Shown here: piece after piece, positions 4,196 to 8,754 of the stretch
Layout: each line of letters begins with the position of its first letter
Numbering within the stretch: the stretch's first letter is position 1
Assembly: GCA_040905265.1 (NCBI GenBank)
Contig: JBBDRW010000058.1
Span: 1-8,754, forward strand
DNA: 8,754 bases
Reading direction: 5' to 3'
From: JBBDRW01 sp040905265
GTDB lineage: Bacteria > Bacteroidota > Rhodothermia > Balneolales > Balneolaceae
Made by a program: the position numbers and the translations under genes
The notes under the pieces: generated by a model
The model's input: the letters and a program-made list of their open reading frames with translations, nothing else
Databases searched by the model: none
What the model was told of the DNA's origin: nothing

Positions 4196-6136
4196 ATGGC
4201 GAATAAGAAAAGCTCCGATTATAAAGCGTCAAATATTCAGGTATTAGAAGGCCTGGAAGCAGTTCGAAAACGCCCCTCCATGTATATAGGCGACACAGCT
4301 TCACGCGGCCTTCACCACCTGATCAATGAAGTGGTGGACAACTCCATTGACGAGGCGCTGGGCGGTTACTGTGATTACATCAATATTACAATCCATGATG
4401 ACGGCTCTCTGACAGTCGCTGACAACGGCCGCGGTATTCCGGTTGACGACCATCCGAAACTGGGTATCCCTGCCGTTGAGGTTGTTCTTACCAAACTGCA
4501 CGCCGGCGGTAAATTCGACAAGGACTCGTACAAGGTATCCGGGGGGCTCCACGGAGTCGGGGTAAGTTGTGTGAATGCCCTCTCTTCCGAATTTAATGCT
4601 GAAATCCACCGGGACGGCAGTATCTATGTAATGGACTTCGAAAAGGGGGCAACGGTTACACCGTTAAAAATAACCGGTAAAACAGAGGATACGGGTACCA
4701 TTATCCGGTTCAAGCCTGACCCTGAAATCTTCACCCAGTCAACCGAGTTCAAGTTCGATATCATTGCGGACAGAATGAGGGAGCTTGCTTTCCTGAATCC
4801 GGAAATTACAATTAACCTCACTGATGAGCGGGAAGAGGATGAAGAACTACGCCATGAAACCTTTCACTATGCGGGTGGCGTAAAAGATTTCGTACGCTTC
4901 CTTGATGAAAGTCGGGAAACGATGATGGATGAACCGATATTTATCAAAGGTGAGGTCGATATGGTGCCTGTTGAACTGGCACTTCAGTACAACAACTCCT
5001 ACTCGGAGAATATCTTCTCCTATGTAAACAACATCAATACAAGAGAAGGTGGTACTCATATTTCCGGTTTTCGCCGTGCCCTGACCCGATGCCTGAAAAC
5101 GTATGCTGAAAAGAATAAGATTTTAAAGTCAAGCGACAAGATCAATATCTCCGGAGAGGATTTCCGGGAGGGGCTGACCGGGGTGCTGAGTGTAAAGGTC
5201 CCCGAGCCGCAATTTGAAGGCCAGACCAAAACGAAACTGGGCAACTCCGAAGTACAGAGTGCCGTTGAAGTGATCGTCTATGAAAAACTGAACGAGTACC
5301 TGGAACAGAATCCAAAAACTGCCAAAAAGATCCTCGAAAAAGTCGTACTGGCAGCGGAAGCGAGAGAGGCGGCCAGAAAAGCACGCCAACTGATCCAGAG
5401 GAAGAGTGCGATGGGCGGAGGAGGCTTGCCCGGCAAATTGGCGGACTGCTCTATCAACGACCCGGAGCATTGTGAAATCTATCTCGTTGAGGGTGACTCT
5501 GCCGGCGGATCTGCAAAAATGGGCCGAAACCGAAGTTTCCAGGCTATTTTACCGCTCCGAGGGAAGATTTTGAATGTTGAAAAGGCGAAGATTAACAAGA
5601 TCCTGGAGAACAACGAGATTCAGGCGATGATTACGGCACTCGGTGCCGGAGTTGGCCACGGCGAGGATGATTTTGAACTGGACAAACTCCGCTATCACAA
5701 GATTATTGTAATGACCGATGCCGACGTAGACGGTTCACACATCCGTACCCTTCTCCTGACATTTTTCTACCGATATATGAAGCCGCTTATTGAGCTGGGC
5801 CATGTCTACATTGCGACCCCGCCTCTGTACCGCATCACCGCTTCCCGTGGCCAGATTGAATACGCCTGGGACGATGAAACCAGAGACAAATTCATCCGGG
5901 AGTTCCGGAAAGCAAACAAAAAGTTTGATGTTTCACGCTATAAAGGCCTTGGCGAGATGAACCCCGAGCAGCTGTGGGAGACGACCATGGACCCGGAAAT
6001 CCGCACACTTCAGCAGGTAACGGTTGAGAACGGTGCAGCGGCTGACCGAATGTTCTCCACACTGATGGGTGACGATGTTGAGCCCCGACGGGAGTTCATC
6101 GAACGCAATGCCAAATATGCTACCCTCGATATCTGA
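4196..6136 (+). CDS. gyrB: DNA gyrase subunit B
   Basis: GyrB supplies the ATPase and part of the cleavage core of gyrase, the A2B2 type II topoisomerase that introduces negative supercoils. The 646 residues lack the extra insertion that lengthens the gammaproteobacterial protein to about 800. The GHKL ATPase domain shows the catalytic glutamate E45 and N49 in INEVVDNS, DNGRGIP (76-82) and GGLHGVG (116-122). The transducer domain has QTKTKL, with Q343 and the ATP-contacting lysine K345. The TOPRIM domain has EGDSAGGSAKMGRNR, with metal-binding E432, and MTDADVDGSHIR, with D508 and D510. The C-terminal tail KGLGEMNPEQLW...FIERNAKYATLDI is typical. No Shine-Dalgarno motif precedes the ATG, but MANKKSSDYKASNIQVLEGL is the expected N-terminus. 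gyrA follows after 115 bases on the same strand. The QTKTK and TOPRIM features, and the gyrase-type GyrA next to it, favour GyrB over ParE. Confidence 0.97.
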   Translation: MANKKSSDYKASNIQVLEGLEAVRKRPSMYIGDTASRGLHHLINEVVDNSIDEALGGYCDYINITIHDDGSLTVADNGRGIPVDDHPKLGIPAVEVVLTKLHAGGKFDKDSYKVSGGLHGVGVSCVNALSSEFNAEIHRDGSIYVMDFEKGATVTPLKITGKTEDTGTIIRFKPDPEIFTQSTEFKFDIIADRMRELAFLNPEITINLTDEREEDEELRHETFHYAGGVKDFVRFLDESRETMMDEPIFIKGEVDMVPVELALQYNNSYSENIFSYVNNINTREGGTHISGFRRALTRCLKTYAEKNKILKSSDKINISGEDFREGLTGVLSVKVPEPQFEGQTKTKLGNSEVQSAVEVIVYEKLNEYLEQNPKTAKKILEKVVLAAEAREAARKARQLIQRKSAMGGGGLPGKLADCSINDPEHCEIYLVEGDSAGGSAKMGRNRSFQAILPLRGKILNVEKAKINKILENNEIQAMITALGAGVGHGEDDFELDKLRYHKIIVMTDADVDGSHIRTLLLTFFYRYMKPLIELGHVYIATPPLYRITASRGQIEYAWDDETRDKFIREFRKANKKFDVSRYKGLGEMNPEQLWETTMDPEIRTLQQVTVENGAAADRMFSTLMGDDVEPRREFIERNAKYATLDI

Positions 6137-6149
6137 TAAACTCTCAGTC

Positions 6150-6180
6150 CCGGCTGGATGCTTCTGTACGATCCGGCCGG
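6150..6180 (+). other. Hairpin in the gyrB-gyrA gap
   Basis: CCGGCTGGAT (6150-6159) pairs with ATCCGGCCGG (6171-6180) over 10 base pairs, including one G-T wobble, around an 11-base loop. It begins 13 bases after the gyrB stop. Only TTGATTC follows, so it lacks the T-run of an intrinsic terminator. A weaker 6-bp stem TTGATT/AATCAA (6181-6186 and 6203-6208) comes next. The structure could attenuate read-through into gyrA, protect the gyrB mRNA end or mark a processing site; none of this can be settled from sequence. Confidence 0.55.
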
Positions 6181-6251
6181 TTGATTCAAAAAGAACTGCA
6201 GCAATCAACAGATTCCAAATAATCCAGACGACGACCTAAACGACGTAAAGC

Positions 6252-8717
6252 ATGTCCAGAGAAAAGATTATACCGATTTCCATTGAAGATGAAATGCAAT
6301 CTTCCTACATCGATTACTCGATGTCGGTGATTGTCTCCAGAGCACTTCCGGATGTACGGGACGGATTAAAACCTGTCCACCGCCGCGTCCTTTATGGAAT
6401 GAGTGAACTCGGTATGCTCCATAACCGAAACTACAAGAAGAGTGCCCGGATTGTCGGTGAAGTTCTGGGTAAGTATCACCCGCACGGAGATTCTGCCGTC
6501 TACGATTCTATTGTACGGATGGTTCAGGATTTCTCACTGCGCTATCCACTGGTTGACGGCCAGGGTAACTTCGGATCGGTGGATGGGGATTCAGCTGCTG
6601 CCATGAGGTATACGGAAGTTCGTATGCAGCGAATCGCAGAGGAGATGCTGACCGATATCAACAAGGAGACGGTCGACTATCAACAAAACTTTGACGATAC
6701 GCTTCACGAACCGACTGTTCTCCCATCCATGCTCCCGAACCTGCTTCTGAACGGCGCGTCCGGAATTGCAGTAGGTATGGCGACCAATATGGCACCACAC
6801 AACCTTGGCGAGGTTGTAGACGGAATCACAGCCTACATTGAAGATCGCGACATCGACAACAAAGCGTTGATGCAGCACATCACCGCTCCCGATTTTCCGA
6901 CCGGCGGTATCATCTACGGCTATGAAGGAGTCAAGGATGCCTATGAAACAGGCCGGGGTAAAGTCACGCTGAGAGCTCGTGCGAATGTAGAAGAGATGCG
7001 GAATAACCGCGAGCAGATTGTGGTTACAGAGATCCCTTACCAGGTAAACAAGGCGACACTGATTAAAAAAATCGCCAGTCTGGTCAACGAGGAGAAGATC
7101 ACCGAAATCTCCGAAGTACGGGATGAGTCTGACCGCGAAGGGATGCGGATTGTCATTATGCTGAAGCGGGGTGCCAATACAGGTGTCGTTCTGAATCAGC
7201 TTTACAAGTATACACAGATGCAGCAGACGTTTGGCATCATCAACCTCGCACTTGTAAAAGGGCGGCCTAAAGTAATGGGGCTCAAAGAGTTGATTACTCA
7301 CTTTGTTGAGCATCGCGTTGAAGTGATTATCCGTCGTACCATCTATGACCTCGACCAGGCAGAAGCAAGAGCCCATATTCTTGAGGGCCTGAAAGTTGCT
7401 CTCGATAACCTGGATGAGGTAATCAAAATTATACGTGCATCCGGAAGCCCGAATGAAGCGAATGTGAAACTTCGGAAAGCATTCGCCTTTACCGATATCC
7501 AGGCAAAAGCGATTCTCGACATGCGCCTGCAGAAACTGACAGGGCTGGAGCGAGACAAGATCGAACAAGAGTACCGGGAGATCATCGACCGAATTTCAGA
7601 GTACAGATCTATACTCAGTAACCGTGACCAGCAGCATGACATTATCAAAGAGGAGCTTCTGGAACTGAAAGGCCGATATTCGGATGAACGAAGAACCCAA
7701 ATTGTCTATTCGGCAGAGGATTTTGACATCGAGGATATGATCGCTGATGAAGATGTTGTGGTCACGATCTCCAACAAAGGATTTATCAAACGAATGCCGG
7801 TGAGCGGTTACAGGCGGCAACGCCGTGGCGGAAAGGGGATGAAGGGCACAACCACCAAAGATGACGACTATGTGGAACATCTCTTCGTTGCAACCAACCA
7901 CAACTACATTCTCTTCTTTACAGAGAAGGGGAATTGTTACTGGCTGAAGGTTTATGAGATACCTGAAGGGTCGCGTCTTGCAAGAGGCCGTGCCATCGTG
8001 AACATGATCGATATTGAAAAGGATGATCGAATCATGACGTTTGTACCTGTTAAAACCCTTGACGACGAAGAGTACATCAACAACCACTACATCGTCATGG
8101 CAACCAAGAATGGGCAGGTGAAGAAAACTTTACTGGAAGCCTACAGCCGGCCCAGGAGAGACGGTATTATCGCTATCAACATCAGGGACAACGACCGCCT
8201 TCTCGGTGCCGCCCTTACCAATGGCGAGAGCAACATCATTCTGGCAAATAAAAACGGACGTGCAATCCGGTTCCATGAAACGGAAACGAGAGAGATGGGC
8301 CGAAATACCTCCGGTGTTCGAGGCATGAAGCTGGACAAAGATGATGAACTGGTCGATATGGTCATCATCAAAAACACTCATGAAGCTACCGTCCTCGCAA
8401 TTTCCGAAAATGGATTTGGGAAACGGTCACTGGTAGACGATTACCGTGAACAGAGCCGGGGAGGCAAGGGAGTTATTACCATGAAAGTGACCCCGAAGAC
8501 CGGAAACCTTATCGCACTCAAGGAGGTCTCTGATGATGACGATCTGATGGTCATTACCGAAGGGGGGAAAGTAATCCGAATGCAGTGCAAGGGGATCCGG
8601 ACTATGGGACGAAATACGCAGGGTGTGCGAATCATCCGGCTGGATGACAAAGGAAAAATCGGGGCGGTCACCCGGGTTGTCAACGAAGATGAAGAGGAGG
8701 ATGCAACCAAACTTTGA
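6252..8717 (+). CDS. gyrA: DNA gyrase subunit A
   Basis: GyrA is the DNA breakage-reunion and DNA-wrapping subunit of gyrase. Of the 821 residues, the N-terminal part is the winged-helix/tower/coiled-coil cleavage core, beginning at YIDYSMSVIVSRALPDVRDG. The catalytic tyrosine is Y120 in MRYTEVRM, next to R119. The quinolone-resistance region reads KYHPHGDSAVYDSIVRM; S81 and D85, equivalent to Escherichia coli S83 and D87, are the sensitive residues. The C-terminal beta-pinwheel carries the GyrA box QRRGGKG at 523-529, which distinguishes gyrase from ParC, plus degenerate blade repeats such as SRGGKG and two GRNT.GVR units. The protein ends in an acidic tail (NEDEEEDATKL). No Shine-Dalgarno motif precedes the ATG at 6252; the start fits the family N-terminus. 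It is the second gene after gyrB, with no clear promoter of its own in the gap. It appears intact. Confidence 0.98.
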   Translation: MSREKIIPISIEDEMQSSYIDYSMSVIVSRALPDVRDGLKPVHRRVLYGMSELGMLHNRNYKKSARIVGEVLGKYHPHGDSAVYDSIVRMVQDFSLRYPLVDGQGNFGSVDGDSAAAMRYTEVRMQRIAEEMLTDINKETVDYQQNFDDTLHEPTVLPSMLPNLLLNGASGIAVGMATNMAPHNLGEVVDGITAYIEDRDIDNKALMQHITAPDFPTGGIIYGYEGVKDAYETGRGKVTLRARANVEEMRNNREQIVVTEIPYQVNKATLIKKIASLVNEEKITEISEVRDESDREGMRIVIMLKRGANTGVVLNQLYKYTQMQQTFGIINLALVKGRPKVMGLKELITHFVEHRVEVIIRRTIYDLDQAEARAHILEGLKVALDNLDEVIKIIRASGSPNEANVKLRKAFAFTDIQAKAILDMRLQKLTGLERDKIEQEYREIIDRISEYRSILSNRDQQHDIIKEELLELKGRYSDERRTQIVYSAEDFDIEDMIADEDVVVTISNKGFIKRMPVSGYRRQRRGGKGMKGTTTKDDDYVEHLFVATNHNYILFFTEKGNCYWLKVYEIPEGSRLARGRAIVNMIDIEKDDRIMTFVPVKTLDDEEYINNHYIVMATKNGQVKKTLLEAYSRPRRDGIIAINIRDNDRLLGAALTNGESNIILANKNGRAIRFHETETREMGRNTSGVRGMKLDKDDELVDMVIIKNTHEATVLAISENGFGKRSLVDDYREQSRGGKGVITMKVTPKTGNLIALKEVSDDDDLMVITEGGKVIRMQCKGIRTMGRNTQGVRIIRLDDKGKIGAVTRVVNEDEEEDATKL

Positions 8718-8754
8718 GAGTAAAAAAGCAAAATTAAGCCACTCAACATTCTGC

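Noticed and set aside
6311..6620. Possible quinolone-resistance changes in gyrA
   Set aside because: The key positions S81 and D85 carry the residues of sensitive enzymes and the surrounding motif is standard.
6591..7568. Minus-strand open frame of 325 codons inside gyrA
   Set aside because: It lies wholly antisense to a well-conserved gyrA segment; the translation is Cys/His/Phe-rich without domain signatures, as expected from a codon-bias shadow.

Overview
The window reads as a core housekeeping segment of a bacterial chromosome, most likely from the Bacteroidota/Rhodothermota side of the FCB group; a Balneolales-like organism is my best guess. The main reasons are the gene trio L28, L33 and a small DUF4295-type protein (bL38), which is characteristic of Bacteroidota and relatives, the lack of Shine-Dalgarno sequences before most genes (gyrB, gyrA, tyrS, marR), and a MarR protein beginning MGTH..KG, as is common in Bacteroidota. 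GC content is about one half by eye. The assignment below phylum level is inference.

Layout. Positions 1-3891 are all on the minus strand. Read in the direction of transcription, the first unit is rpmB (3891-3646), rpmG (3642-3478) and the DUF4295/bL38 gene (3468-3298), closed by a strong intrinsic terminator at 3270-3224. The second unit is yqeY (3168-2710), cvpA (2705-2148) and tyrS (2145-925), packed with gaps of 4 and 2 bases. Then comes a lone marR-family regulator (761-312), and the first 29 codons of xseB (88 to the window edge). Two copies of a palindromic intergenic element lie in opposite orientation on either side of marR. Positions 3892-4195 are a divergent intergenic region. On the plus strand gyrB (4196-6136) and gyrA (6252-8717) form a gyrase operon, with a 10-bp hairpin in the gap between them. 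The last 37 bases (8718-8754) hold nothing I can name.

Function. The genes serve translation (tyrosyl-tRNA synthetase, three large-subunit ribosomal proteins, a YqeY/GatB-like protein), DNA topology (both gyrase subunits) and DNA repair (exonuclease VII small subunit). There is also a CvpA-type membrane protein and one transcription regulator with no obvious target beside it. All complete genes look intact. The gyrase catalytic residues are present and the classical quinolone-resistance positions carry the sensitive residues.

I found no undescribed multi-gene system, defence locus, CRISPR array, insertion sequence, prophage gene or RNA gene. The more interesting items are small: the inverted repeat pair around marR, the hairpin between gyrB and gyrA, the conspicuous ribosome binding site of rpmG inside the end of rpmB, and the bL38 gene.
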